Shown here piece after piece: positions 38,001-46,256 of a DNA stretch of 64,000 nt (position 1 is its first letter; each line of letters starts with the position of its first letter). Source of the DNA: CBDDKZ01 sp965230415 (GTDB lineage Bacteria > Bacteroidota > Bacteroidia > Cytophagales > JAAEPT01). Below the pieces are notes generated by a model, which was not told where the DNA came from, ran no database searches, and saw only the letters and a list, made by a program, of their open reading frames with translations. The position numbers were made by a program, and so were the translations under genes. Where the stretch lies: assembly GCA_965230415.1 (NCBI GenBank), contig CBDDKZ010000005.1, positions 5,208,001 to 5,272,000 on the forward strand. The letters run 5' to 3'.

Positions 38001-38197
38001 TTGGATTGTACCGTGAAAACAGTTCAAGCGACTTTAATTTAGACGGATCCTTTTTCGATGCAGGAATAGGTATGGCATTAGCGCTTAAGTTTGGCCGACT
38101 CGATATTAAACCTTTAACACTAAGGTGCGACATACCGTTGGTAGTAAACCAATCTCTGGAGCCCAGCTACATCTTTGGTATTAACCGTTCTTTTTAA
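35009..38197 (+). CDS. M1 metallopeptidase with outer-membrane barrel-like C-terminus
   Basis: A 1,062-residue exported protein with signal peptide 1-25 ('FSSAFAQ'). The peptidase half has the gluzincin site HEVGH (His385, Glu386, His389) with the third ligand Glu408 in 'LMDEGFTQF', a correct HExxH-x18-E spacing. Before it lies the M1 'DGMEYPMITLDG' region (a GxMEN-like site with an altered end). From about residue 650 the sequence changes to alternating strands rich in aromatic residues and Asn/Tyr, with 'YNRSQLRHIWDEF', 'LQMGGGLNLRGHVN' and a final 'YIFGINRSF' ending in Phe. This looks like a membrane beta-barrel, and would tether the enzyme to the outer membrane. M1 enzymes remove N-terminal residues; the substrate is unknown. 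Confidence 0.9.
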   Translation: MTANKYFRLLTTMLFTTVFSSAFAQNMSFDEYRSESNPYYWKNRLPKAGYWQQDVHYTIEATINDSAKTIEANKYELIYVNNSPDTLTYVYFHLYQNAFQPGSHMESLYKNNGKKVTFGPHESKKLGTLFRNLKANGKDVQTELDNTILKVFLNEPLQPGGQLNISMQFTTYFDEGGSLRRRMKTFETNDTRHFDGVHWYPSIAVYDQKFGWTTEQHMDKEFYADFGIFDIKLTFANDYIVEATGELINRKEVMPDELRQKLDLENFKKRKGPVSKPVIRNGTTKTWHFIAANVHNFAFTADPLYRIGEVEWEGVRVISMVQEMHAPRWQQSAEFTKKVIQVYSTDFGMYAWPKIIVADANDGMEYPMITLDGGSYPGHQGLLAHEVGHMWFYGMVGSNETYRALMDEGFTQFLTVWSLDAINGPVTDYKELRSKKELSYAQKHSNPRINRYEKLYYPYVKLAHMGQDHQLNTHSSDFNGAVRHGGGYGHVYFKTGVMLYNLQYVLGEELFLHAMKNYFNTWKMCHPYPEDFRQSIISYTKVDLNWFFDQWLETTKKIDYGIKSVKKNDEGNYDIVFYRKGRMQMPVDFIVVNNNNDTSYYHIPNTWFQKSTEATILPKWYGWDNINPEYTANVSVTGKIKNVIIDPEWLMADIDLRNNSWKTRARMQFDHRVPNYPNWYTAEHFHHPDLWFNTLDGIQAGWHFNGNYLKQTSIYRFTAWLNTEVLSYENSFSEKPVFSFDLYNRSQLRHIWDEFYFDEYGSYNVGLAKAGLSLVKTFKPKDYRKPQYTRVSLSADLLYRYNNDYLIYPSLWSSEQFNNSTNFRVERKYSYHKGSGIINAHYRIPGMDSDFNYSYFELSAVNTTKLKNLVLRTRWYIRHGVGNIPAESQLYLTGANPEDLYGNKYTRATGFIPDVLYKDPVNSNTRLQMGGGLNLRGHVNETNYAPWPSATNSFSLSTLTGTSISGELDFQQLFPFKFRKMRNIKKYLSLATYLFSDIGLYRENSSSDFNLDGSFFDAGIGMALALKFGRLDIKPLTLRCDIPLVVNQSLEPSYIFGINRSF

Positions 38198-38231
38198 GCC
38201 GAATACACCGCTTTGTTTAAGCTGTTACCGA

Positions 38232-40679
38232 CTAAAAATCGATTTTATAATAGAAGACGGGCAGTCTTCCCAATTGTGGATTGATACGAATAGGTGGTTG
38301 ATCCGACCCCGGACGAGGTGCATAGGTGAAATTCAGGATATTTTCAGTATCAAACGCATTGATCAGATCGAGGGCTATTTCATGCGTCACTTTTTTTGCA
38401 TGTATTTTATAACTCACTTTAAAGTCTATTCTGAAGTAATCCTGAAATTGCAATTCATTGTAGCCTTCATCCTTAAATACGACATCTAATACAATATCAG
38501 ACTGCAAAGAATCTACCTCGCCATAACGTTTCCCTCCTGCCCAGGTAATCTTGGTTCCCAGCTCTAAATGTGTTTTTTCAGTTATTTTGATATCCGTTCC
38601 AGCCAATAAGTTAAGTGCAAAATTGCCATTAAAGTCGGTATTTCTCAAAACACCATCACTACCGCGGTACTTTGATTCATACAAAGAGCCTGTGAGCATA
38701 AAAAAGTAGTTTTTGGAAAAGAATTTTTCAAGCGTCAACTCCAATCCGTAATTCATACCGGTACCGTCGTTACTAAGCTCATTGGGAAATATGCGTCTGA
38801 AACTATTGCCCTGGTTCACCATTGAATAAGATGATGGCATTCTTTCTACCGGTATGTTATAAAGTTGCTGATAGTAGGTTTCGAATTTTAACCTGAGGTA
38901 TTGTGACAAGTGATTATCGTAGCCAAAAACGATATGATTGCTTTTCGAGAATCCCATATCCAGATTATAAAGATCTTCAGGCTCTCCGGCTCTTGAGAAT
39001 TGGTAAAAGTAATTGTAGGTGGGGTGAATCTGACTATGTGCCCCCACTCCTATATTTACAGACTGCTTATCGCTGAATTTCCACTTAAGGCCAACGCGGG
39101 GTTCTAATAATGAGAGGCTATTACTTAAGCTAAAATATTGTATGTGCCAGCCCGCATTAAGCACCAGGTCATCAGAAAACTTATGTTTCCACTGTATAAA
39201 AGGCTGGAGCAAAGCTGCTGCCGTACTGTAGTCAATACGCAGATCCCACCCCCCTTCATTCACTTTATTGAGACTATCTTTATAGTTAAAAAAATAGACA
39301 TCACTTACCATACCTCCCTTTATCACATTCTTCTTATTCTTTTTGCGAGTGTAAAAAGTGGCATTAGAAACTTTGTACTCCTTGTAGTTATAACGCTGGA
39401 TATCAAAAATACTATCCACCTCAAATTCCCCTTGTTCGTTGACATGACGATCTATGCCCTGGTGGTAAGAATCCTGAATCTGAAAACTACCGGAAAAAGT
39501 AGAATTCAGGTAAGCCTTTTCTCCAAATGAATTAGAGTAAGTCATTCCCAATACACCCATGGCCGTTCCAAAGAACTGATCGCGGTCATTCTCAGCAAAA
39601 AGATCTATTTCGCTGGTATCTTTTTGATCACTGATAACGATATCGATATCGCTTTGACCAAAAACACCAAAAACAGAATAGCTGGCATGATCTTTCCCTG
39701 GAAAATTCAGGTTAAAAGTAGCATCCTGATAGTTAGGCACTGCATTTGTACCAATATCCACCCCCAAACTGTTAAATATCCCCAAAGTTGAGTAACGATA
39801 GTTTACCAGGTAGGATGATTTTTTCTCACGGGAGATAGGTCCTTCTGCCAATGCCTCCAGCCCCAAAAGACCTATTTGGCTGGAAAATTCATGTTTATCT
39901 CTGTTGCCTTTTCTAAGGCGGACATCAAATACTCCGGAAATTGTATTTCCAAACTCTGCAGGAAAAGCACCTGTATGAAAATCGGAAGTAGACAGTGTTT
40001 TAGAGTTAATGACGCTCACTCCTCCACCTGTAGTTCCCGGAATAGCAAAATGATTGGGATTAGGCAGGTTTACTCCATTCAACCGCCACAACACACCCAT
40101 TGGTGAATTTCCTCTAATCACAATATCGTTTCTGGAATCGTCTGCCCCTTGCACCCCGGCGAAATTGGAAGCCATACGTGCGGGATCCTGTCTGCTACCG
40201 GCATACCTATTGGTTTCTTCGGCATCGAAAGAGCGTGAGCTACCGGTCGACATTTCATTTACAGACTCTCCTTTTTCGGAAACACTAATTTTTACAGCGT
40301 CTAGCTCTACCACGCGCTCTTCCATTTCTACATCCATCACGACTTCTTTCCCTGAAGAAACGAATAAAGATACTTTTCGATCGGCATAACCTACAAAGCG
40401 TGAAGTGATTCTATAACGGCCCACTGATACGTTTTCAAATTTGTATTCCCCATCCATGTCCGTAACTGTCGATGCTACAAGGCCTGTATCACTATAGAGT
40501 TGTATGCTCACATTAATTAATGTGAATTTAGCATCTTTATCTCTAACTACTCCCTTAATAGTTTGACCTGAAGTAGGGTTTTGAGCACTTAGGTCAATTG
40601 GTAGAATAAATAATAACAGTAGTGCTACATAAGTATAAAAGCTCACTGAATTATTTTTATTAGTTGGTCGTGAAATCAT
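38232..40679 (-). CDS. TonB-dependent receptor with carboxypeptidase-like N-domain
   Basis: About 815 residues starting at 'MISRPTNKNN'; an upstream in-frame ATG at 40694 would add five residues, but the promoter at 40734-40702 predicts transcription starting at about 40696, leaving no leader for it. A signal peptide ends at 'LSAQ'. Then come a CarboxypepD_reg-like domain ('IKGVVRDKDAKFTLINVSIQ', 'DGEYKFENVSVGRYRI'), a plug with 'VIRGNSPMGVLWRLNGV' and 'GAFPAEFGNTISGVFDVRLR', and a beta-barrel to the end ('PVFYYKIDF'). It imports an unknown ligand across the outer membrane with TonB energy. No SusD partner is next to it. It is convergent with the M1 peptidase (34-bp gap). Confidence 0.92.
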   Translation of the reverse strand: MISRPTNKNNSVSFYTYVALLLLFILPIDLSAQNPTSGQTIKGVVRDKDAKFTLINVSIQLYSDTGLVASTVTDMDGEYKFENVSVGRYRITSRFVGYADRKVSLFVSSGKEVVMDVEMEERVVELDAVKISVSEKGESVNEMSTGSSRSFDAEETNRYAGSRQDPARMASNFAGVQGADDSRNDIVIRGNSPMGVLWRLNGVNLPNPNHFAIPGTTGGGVSVINSKTLSTSDFHTGAFPAEFGNTISGVFDVRLRKGNRDKHEFSSQIGLLGLEALAEGPISREKKSSYLVNYRYSTLGIFNSLGVDIGTNAVPNYQDATFNLNFPGKDHASYSVFGVFGQSDIDIVISDQKDTSEIDLFAENDRDQFFGTAMGVLGMTYSNSFGEKAYLNSTFSGSFQIQDSYHQGIDRHVNEQGEFEVDSIFDIQRYNYKEYKVSNATFYTRKKNKKNVIKGGMVSDVYFFNYKDSLNKVNEGGWDLRIDYSTAAALLQPFIQWKHKFSDDLVLNAGWHIQYFSLSNSLSLLEPRVGLKWKFSDKQSVNIGVGAHSQIHPTYNYFYQFSRAGEPEDLYNLDMGFSKSNHIVFGYDNHLSQYLRLKFETYYQQLYNIPVERMPSSYSMVNQGNSFRRIFPNELSNDGTGMNYGLELTLEKFFSKNYFFMLTGSLYESKYRGSDGVLRNTDFNGNFALNLLAGTDIKITEKTHLELGTKITWAGGKRYGEVDSLQSDIVLDVVFKDEGYNELQFQDYFRIDFKVSYKIHAKKVTHEIALDLINAFDTENILNFTYAPRPGSDQPPIRINPQLGRLPVFYYKIDF

Positions 40680-40701
40680 AGCTTCATATAACATTCAATT
40701 T

Positions 40702-40734
40702 CAAATGTACTATTTTAGTTATAACAATCGCAAA
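40702..40734 (-). promoter_or_regulatory. Bacteroidota promoter of TonB receptor gene
   Basis: On the minus strand TTTG (40734-40731) is followed after 21 bp by TACATTTG (40709-40702), a complete -33/-7 pair. Transcription should begin near 40696, only 17 bp before the ATG at 40679. Confidence 0.75.
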
Positions 40735-41039
40735 ATCCAGTAGAAATACTTAACCTCCCTCTACCTATACATTCAAAATCTTTCCTTATCAAGCATTTTA
40801 TATTACATATGTTGAATAAATTATTATATTTAATAAAACCTTAAACTTATCCCGTTTTACCAAATCGGCACTGAATAAATGCCAACTTTAGTGAACACCT
40901 ATATTAAAATCAAAAATAGTGGTGTAAGTTTTTCACATTTAAGGTGACTTCTTGGCAAAATTCCGATTAAGATTTCAGGAACCATCAATGTTGATTAGTA
41001 ATAAACGAAGAAGCAACTAAAAACACTTACCTAATTTTT
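40735..41039. other. Intergenic region, nothing recognised
   Basis: About 305 bp of AT-rich sequence between divergent genes. A single minus-strand TATTTTTG (40918-40911) fits the -7 consensus but has no -33 partner. No ORF, RNA or repeat is seen. Confidence 0.5.
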
Positions 41040-41435
41040 ATGATTGTTAACGTGTACTATAAAGAAGAAATAGATGCGATAATAGCTCAAAATCATATTC
41101 ATTTTGACTCTGTCAAAAAGGCTGAAAAACTAATTGAAGAATTTGTTGGCCAATTAAGGCCACTACCAAAAAATAAATTTCTTTTAATCGATCTGGAACA
41201 CATCTCATTTTCCAATAAAGTGGAAGTTATCAAAAGTTTTGGACAACTGGTAAAACAACATATTTCTCCACTTGTTGTAGACATTTTGCGTTTTGGGGCA
41301 ATGGACGGCATGACACAGGAAATCGTTCAAAAGCTTTCCGGTATTAGCAACTTTCCGGCTAATATTTACGCCGATTACGATGTTGCCGTCTATATCCTGA
41401 AAAAACTGCAAAGTCAAAATACCATGAACGCCTGA
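41040..41435 (+). CDS. Small STAS-like cytosolic protein, unknown
   Basis: A 131-residue protein with no signal peptide or membrane segment. The order of helices and strands ('FLLIDLEHISFSNKVEVIKSF', 'SPLVVDILRFGAMDGMTQEIV') recalls the SpoIIAA/STAS fold, which binds partner proteins in regulation, but the family's usual Asp-Ser phosphorylation motif is not visible. Similar small proteins in Bacteroidota often sit near signalling genes; here the neighbours are a TonB receptor and a broken cupin. I cannot assign a function. The C-terminus ends 'ILKKLQSQNTMNA'. Confidence 0.65.
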   Translation: MIVNVYYKEEIDAIIAQNHIHFDSVKKAEKLIEEFVGQLRPLPKNKFLLIDLEHISFSNKVEVIKSFGQLVKQHISPLVVDILRFGAMDGMTQEIVQKLSGISNFPANIYADYDVAVYILKKLQSQNTMNA

Positions 41436-41594
41436 CATACAGATTATAACGTGTTTAATCAATACGTAGCTTGCACCTTCCCCATTAATTAGCAATCAAA
41501 CATCAGTACGAAATATTTAACTAATAATATGAAGGACTAAATAGCATCAATTATTGTAATTAGTGTTATGTTGTCTGTATTGGAAAAGATAAAG

Positions 41595-41927
41595 ATGAAA
41601 AAATCTAAAGAAAACAGTGAACATTATTATTGGGTAGCTAATTGTAGTGGATGCCATTCAGTAAAATCTCAAAATTTGAGCGTAATTGAGGAATTGATGC
41701 CGTCAAATACAGCAGAAAAAAAACACTTTCACAGCAGCGCTCAACAGTTCTTCCGGATATTAAGTGGTAAAGCCATTTGAAGTTGAGAATGAACTAGTAG
41801 AAATAAATAAGGAGAAGGAATTCATATACCGTCAGGATTAAAACACCGAATCCGAAATGACCAGGCGGAAAATTTGGAATTTATTGTAATATCGGAACCT
41901 GCAACCCGTGGAGACAGGTACAAGTAA
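41595..41927 (+). pseudogene. Cupin domain protein, frameshifted
   Basis: The reading frame opens at 41595 ('MKKSKENSEHYYW') and encodes the front of a cupin: 'LSVIEELMPSNTAEKKHFHS', then 'QQFFRILSGKA', ending at TGA 41778. A +1 shift at about 41775 continues as 'FEVENELVEINKEKE' to about 41816, and another shift restores the original frame: 'GIHIPSGLKHRIRNDQ' to TAA 41925. Together they make one full small cupin with the metal-binding pattern HFH and the downstream His in 'GLKHRI'. The two shifts compensate, with about 40 bp out of frame, giving either a decayed gene or two sequencing errors. If intact, it would be a metal-dependent sugar or small-molecule-binding protein. Confidence 0.8.
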
Positions 41928-41985
41928 CAGGTTGGTGAGCTTGCCATAAATGGACAAATGGAAAATTCTATGTATTTTTAACGCG

Positions 41986-42612
41986 ATGAAAAATGGCATT
42001 TTTATACGCTTATATGTAACGCTGCTGCTAAGCTTATGCTTGGGATCGACGATAACAAAAGCCCAGGAAACCTACCAACCAAGTGCTTTTATTGCAATTA
42101 ACGGTACCTTGGGACGTCATAATATCATTTTCAGGCATTTTGCCAAATCACCCGGATTGAGTTTCGGTTACAATGTGAGCGTTGGTATTTATGCTGTAAA
42201 CAAAGAGAAATACAAGGGAGGGCTTCAAATCACGCTGCTGGAAGGAGCTTCCAGAAATGAAAACCGGAGGCGATTAAGTGAGGAATTTGAGATTCCTTAC
42301 CCGGATTTTGACAAACATAGGGTATTCAAATTTGCACAATTTAGAAGCGCCACAATTGGCTGGTTTAGTGAATATACCTTTGCCGAAAATCGTACACTCT
42401 ACCATCAGATAGGTTTTGGCATTTTTGGTACTACAGAACTCGATCAACTCCTCGATTTTGGCATGACTAATCATGTTGGAATTTTGCTTGGGGCTCCTCA
42501 AGGGTTTAACATGAGGCTCGGACTCAGTTATGATACGACTTTTGGGACCGGTAATCCCAATTACCTACAAAATAATGTTGGTTTTGTTTTTGGTGGCCAT
42601 CGTTCTTTTTAA
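41986..42612 (+). CDS. Small outer-membrane barrel-like protein
   Basis: Start chosen at 41986 ('MKNGIFIRLYVTLLLSLCLG'), because it gives a clean signal peptide ending at 'TKAQ'; an in-frame ATG at 41950 adds 12 residues before it. The mature part of about 180 residues has repeated aromatic, Gly-rich strands ('HQIGFGIFGTTEL', 'GFNMRLGLSYDTTF', 'NNVGFVFGGHRSF') and ends in Phe, as expected for a small outer-membrane beta-barrel. No enzyme motif is visible and I cannot name the family. The gene follows the broken cupin on the same strand with no strong promoter in between. Location is inferred. Confidence 0.75.
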   Translation: MKNGIFIRLYVTLLLSLCLGSTITKAQETYQPSAFIAINGTLGRHNIIFRHFAKSPGLSFGYNVSVGIYAVNKEKYKGGLQITLLEGASRNENRRRLSEEFEIPYPDFDKHRVFKFAQFRSATIGWFSEYTFAENRTLYHQIGFGIFGTTELDQLLDFGMTNHVGILLGAPQGFNMRLGLSYDTTFGTGNPNYLQNNVGFVFGGHRSF

Positions 42613-42716
42613 TTCCATTACCTTCCGTATACATCTGACTAATAACTGTAATGCTCACTACCTAACCCAAATAATTCCATCTGATTTATGATCAATTCTT
42701 AAACCAAACTATCAGG

Positions 42717-43652
42717 TCAAACCGGCTTAATGATCTCTGTTTTTTTCACTATAGGCATTAATGCCAATACGGATTGCTGAATGATTTTTTGAAGCTCTTT
42801 GGCCAGCTTTTTCTTTACGAAAAATTTATGCGTTAATATTCCAATAGAACGCGATGGTACCGGGGTCTCAAATTCTACTATATTTAGTTTATCTTCCTCC
42901 GAAAACTCTAATGATGCCAAATAAGGAATGATGGTCATTCCTTTATTAGACTTCGTAAAACGCAATAAGCTATCCATTGAACCCGATTCAAATTCAAAAT
43001 TGAGCTCACGTTTCGAAGATTGGTTTGATTGCTCACATATTTGATAAACCTGGGTACGTAAACAATGACCTTCCTGCAACAACCATAATTTGGAATAATC
43101 CAATGCATTGACAGCTATCTTTTCACACCACTCAGTTGACCGACAGTCATAAACCAGGAATGGTTCTACATATAACTCTTTTCCGACTAATTCACTTTCC
43201 ACAATCGGCAATGCAAGCACACCGATATCCAGGGATCTGTTTTTTAAGGACTTTGTGATTTGCGCAGTGGGCATCTCTTTTACAATAATCTTGACCTGTG
43301 GAAATCTATGAGCAAATTCGGGTAAAAACAAAGGCAACAGATAGGGTGCTATAGTTGGAATAACACCAATCCTCAAGTCTCCAACCATTTCCCCTTTCAA
43401 CTCCTGAATGACATTTTTTAACTGGTCAATTTCATTGTGAATGATTCGTAATCGCTGGATAATCGTAGTACCTTCCGGGGTAATGGAAACCGGTTTTGTT
43501 TTCCTATTAAAGATTTTTATCCCAATCTCATCTTCCAGTCTGCCAATCATTGTACTTAAAGTCGACTGAGTGATGAAACACCTTTCTGCCGCTTCTTCAA
43601 AATTCTTTGAATCTGCAACTGCTAATACATATTGGAATTGCTGAATATTCAT
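42717..43652 (-). CDS. oxyR: OxyR-type peroxide sensor (LysR family)
   Basis: A 311-residue LysR-type regulator. The N-terminal winged HTH reads 'FEEAAERCFITQSTLSTMIG' and 'FNRKTKPVSITPEG'. The redox pair is visible: Cys197 in 'EGHCLRTQ' and Cys206 in 'YQICEQ', a 9-residue spacing as in E. coli OxyR (199/208), with the 'LLQEGHCLR' signature. It should sense H2O2 and activate antioxidant genes. It is divergent from katG across 82 bp. A perfect TATATTTG -7 box (43665-43658, minus strand) puts transcription at about the ATG, so the mRNA may be almost leaderless. A 17-bp palindrome (43669-43685) overlaps the space upstream and likely is its operator. Confidence 0.94.
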   Translation of the reverse strand: MNIQQFQYVLAVADSKNFEEAAERCFITQSTLSTMIGRLEDEIGIKIFNRKTKPVSITPEGTTIIQRLRIIHNEIDQLKNVIQELKGEMVGDLRIGVIPTIAPYLLPLFLPEFAHRFPQVKIIVKEMPTAQITKSLKNRSLDIGVLALPIVESELVGKELYVEPFLVYDCRSTEWCEKIAVNALDYSKLWLLQEGHCLRTQVYQICEQSNQSSKRELNFEFESGSMDSLLRFTKSNKGMTIIPYLASLEFSEEDKLNIVEFETPVPSRSIGILTHKFFVKKKLAKELQKIIQQSVLALMPIVKKTEIIKPV

Positions 43653-43668
43653 ATATGCAAATATACAT

Positions 43669-43685
43669 TATTTACATTGTAAATA
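43669..43685. promoter_or_regulatory. Palindromic operator between oxyR and katG
   Basis: TATTTACA-T-TGTAAATA is a perfect palindrome with 8-bp arms around one base. It sits just upstream of the oxyR -7 box and about 65 bp upstream of the predicted katG transcription start, a position suited to repression of oxyR and activation of katG. That OxyR binds it is inferred from position. The katG -7 box may be TAAATTTA at 43728-43735. Confidence 0.6.
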
Positions 43686-43761
43686 TTAACATCACAATTA
43701 TCGTTTTTATGAATAATAATAAGCGCCTAAATTTATGACACAATCAATTTACACACTGCAT

Positions 43762-46056
43762 ATGAACAGATTAACAATAACTATATTGAGCATTGCTTCA
43801 CTATTTACACTAGGAGCATGTAGTAACCAAAACAACAAAGATAATATGGAAAACAAAGAAAATGCTTGTCCTTTTGGCTTCGATAAAGGACATAAAAAAG
43901 AACAAGTTTCGATCGTCAAATCTAATGACGATTGGTGGCCTAACAAATTGAATGTGGACATCCTGGCGCAAAATTCCGAACTCACTAATCCCATGGGAAC
44001 AGATTTTGATTACCAACAGGAATTCGCCAAGTTAAACTATGCACAGCTAAAAAAGGACATCGAAGCTGTGTTAACTGAATCACAAGACTGGTGGCCTGCC
44101 GATTATGGGCATTACGGCCCGCTGATGATACGTATGGCCTGGCACAGTGCAGGAACTTACAGAACAGGTGACGGACGCGGCGGAACAAGGATGGGAATAC
44201 AGCGCTTTGCTCCTCAAAACAGCTGGCCAGATAATGGTAACCTGGATAAGGCCCGTAGATTGCTATGGCCGGTGAAGCAAAAATACGGGAAGCAAATTTC
44301 CTGGGCTGACTTAATGATTCTAACGGGAAATGTTGCCTTGGAATCAATGGGTTTTGAAACGATTGGTTTTGCGGGTGGCAGGCCTGATGTTTGGGAACCT
44401 CAGGAAGACATTTATTGGGGTCCTGAAAGTGAATGGCTCGAATCCCGAAGACTGAATGATGATGGCCAATTGGACCTAGACATCGAAAACCCATTGGCAG
44501 CAGTACAAATGGGACTTATTTATGTAAACCCGGAGGGACCAAATGGAAACCCCGACCCGCTGGCATCTGCAAAGAATATACGCATTGCATTTGCAAGAAT
44601 GGGTATGAATGATGAAGAAACGGTGGCACTAATTGCCGGAGGCCATTCTTTCGGAAAAACACATGGAGCCGGACCTGCTGATAATGTTGGTGCTTCACCC
44701 GAAGCAGCAACCATAGAAGAACAGGGTCTGGGTTGGAAAAGTAACTATAAATCTGGGAAAGGTGAAGATGCTATTACATCCGGATTAGAAGTAACCTGGA
44801 CTCCTACTCCAACAAGGTATAGTCATGCGTTTTTAAATACACTTTTTAACAACGAATGGGAATTGAGCAAAAGCCCGGCAGGTGCTCATCAATGGGTAGC
44901 CAAAGACGTAGGTGAAATATTCCCCCATGCATTTGATGAAAATAAGCGAGTGAGACCCACGATGCTCACATCAGATTTGGCATTAAAAAAGGACCCTGAA
45001 TACCATCAAGTGTGTCAGGCATTCATAGACAACCCCAAATCCTTTGATGAAGCCTTCGCCAAAGCCTGGTTTAAGCTTACGCATCGGGACATGGGGCCAA
45101 AATCGACCTATTTAGGCACTGAAATTCCTCAAGAAGAGTTTATCTGGCAAGACCCCGTCCCGCAAAGAAATCATGAACTTATATCGGAGACAGATATTGT
45201 AAAGTTAAAGCAGGAAATACTAAAAGCGGGAATACCACACAATGTACTCGTTGAAACTGCCTGGGCGTCTGCATCAACTTACAGACATTCTGACAGAAGA
45301 GGTGGAGGAAATGGAGCCCGTATACGATTAGAACCCCAAATAAACTGGGAATGCAATAACCCTAAACAGCTCAAAGAAGTACTGGCTGCCTATGAGCGAA
45401 TTCAAACAAGCTTTAACGCAAGCTCCGGAAATAAGCAGGTTTCAATGGCCGATTTGATTATCCTGGGAGGAAACGCAGCTATTGAAGTAGCCATTAATAA
45501 AGCCGGAATGGACCTAAAAGTACCATTCACAGCAGGGCGTATGGATGCTGAGCAGGAACAAACCGACGTAGCTTCCTTTGCCGTACTGGAACCTATGGCT
45601 GACGGGTTTAGAAATTACCAAAAGAAAAAATACACCTTAACTACGGAAGAGCTATTAGTAGACAAGGCACAATTGTTGACATTAACAGCTCCCGAAATGA
45701 CCGTACTCGTAGGAGGAATGAGAGCACTTAATGCTAATTTCGATCAATCTGATAAGGGCATACTCACAAAGACTCCTGGAGTACTTGATAACAGTTTTTT
45801 TGTCAACCTGCTTGATATGAATACCAATTGGGAACCTGAATCCGATGATCAAATGCTATTCATTGGAAAAGATCGGGCCACTGGTAAACAAAGGTGGACG
45901 GCTACCAGAGCCGACTTAATTTTTGGTTCTAACTCCGAATTGCGAGCGATAGCAGAAGTATATGCCAGCAATGATGCCAAAGAAAAATTCATAGCTGACT
46001 TTGTCAGGGCATGGAATAAAGTAATGAATCTCGACAGGTTTGACTTAATAAATTAA
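43762..46056 (+). CDS. katG: Catalase-peroxidase KatG with lipoprotein signal
   Basis: A fused bifunctional catalase-peroxidase. Residue numbers count from an upstream ATG at 43735. The distal site is Arg133, Trp136, His137 ('RMAWHSAG'); the Met-Tyr-Trp crosslink partners are Tyr263 and Met289; the proximal haem His is 304 ('GGHSFGKTHGAG'). All are offset by a constant 34 or nearly so from the M. tuberculosis enzyme, so the protein is intact. I chose the ATG at 43762 because it gives 'MNRLTITILSIASLFTLGAC', a signal with a lipobox, and a likely -7 box overlaps the ATG at 43735. A third ATG at 43846 ('MENKENACPFGF') would give the ordinary cytosolic form. It is divergent from oxyR and followed by a terminator. 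Confidence 0.96.
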   Translation: MNRLTITILSIASLFTLGACSNQNNKDNMENKENACPFGFDKGHKKEQVSIVKSNDDWWPNKLNVDILAQNSELTNPMGTDFDYQQEFAKLNYAQLKKDIEAVLTESQDWWPADYGHYGPLMIRMAWHSAGTYRTGDGRGGTRMGIQRFAPQNSWPDNGNLDKARRLLWPVKQKYGKQISWADLMILTGNVALESMGFETIGFAGGRPDVWEPQEDIYWGPESEWLESRRLNDDGQLDLDIENPLAAVQMGLIYVNPEGPNGNPDPLASAKNIRIAFARMGMNDEETVALIAGGHSFGKTHGAGPADNVGASPEAATIEEQGLGWKSNYKSGKGEDAITSGLEVTWTPTPTRYSHAFLNTLFNNEWELSKSPAGAHQWVAKDVGEIFPHAFDENKRVRPTMLTSDLALKKDPEYHQVCQAFIDNPKSFDEAFAKAWFKLTHRDMGPKSTYLGTEIPQEEFIWQDPVPQRNHELISETDIVKLKQEILKAGIPHNVLVETAWASASTYRHSDRRGGGNGARIRLEPQINWECNNPKQLKEVLAAYERIQTSFNASSGNKQVSMADLIILGGNAAIEVAINKAGMDLKVPFTAGRMDAEQEQTDVASFAVLEPMADGFRNYQKKKYTLTTEELLVDKAQLLTLTAPEMTVLVGGMRALNANFDQSDKGILTKTPGVLDNSFFVNLLDMNTNWEPESDDQMLFIGKDRATGKQRWTATRADLIFGSNSELRAIAEVYASNDAKEKFIADFVRAWNKVMNLDRFDLIN

Positions 46057-46075
46057 GTCAATGACACTCACAAGC

Positions 46076-46107
46076 CCGGAGCATTTAATCAATGCTCCGG
46101 TTTTTTT
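46076..46107 (+). terminator. Rho-independent terminator of katG
   Basis: A 10-bp perfect stem, CCGGAGCATT with AATGCTCCGG, a 5-nt loop (TAATC) and seven T's, starting 20 bp after the katG stop. Confidence 0.93.
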
Positions 46108-46256
46108 AGACCAGTTCGAGCCACCCTACTTAAAACTTCCGGATATTAAAGAATTGACATTTTTTGATGCCCCTTTCTTCTAGCTTTCACTATTTGTTAA
46201 GATTGCCATAAAAAACACAACAGAATGGTACAATAGGCGTTAAAAGCCTAAAAAGA

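Noticed and set aside
44000..44714. Several antisense ORFs of 64-169 residues within katG
   Set aside because: They are shadows of a conserved coding region with no independent features.
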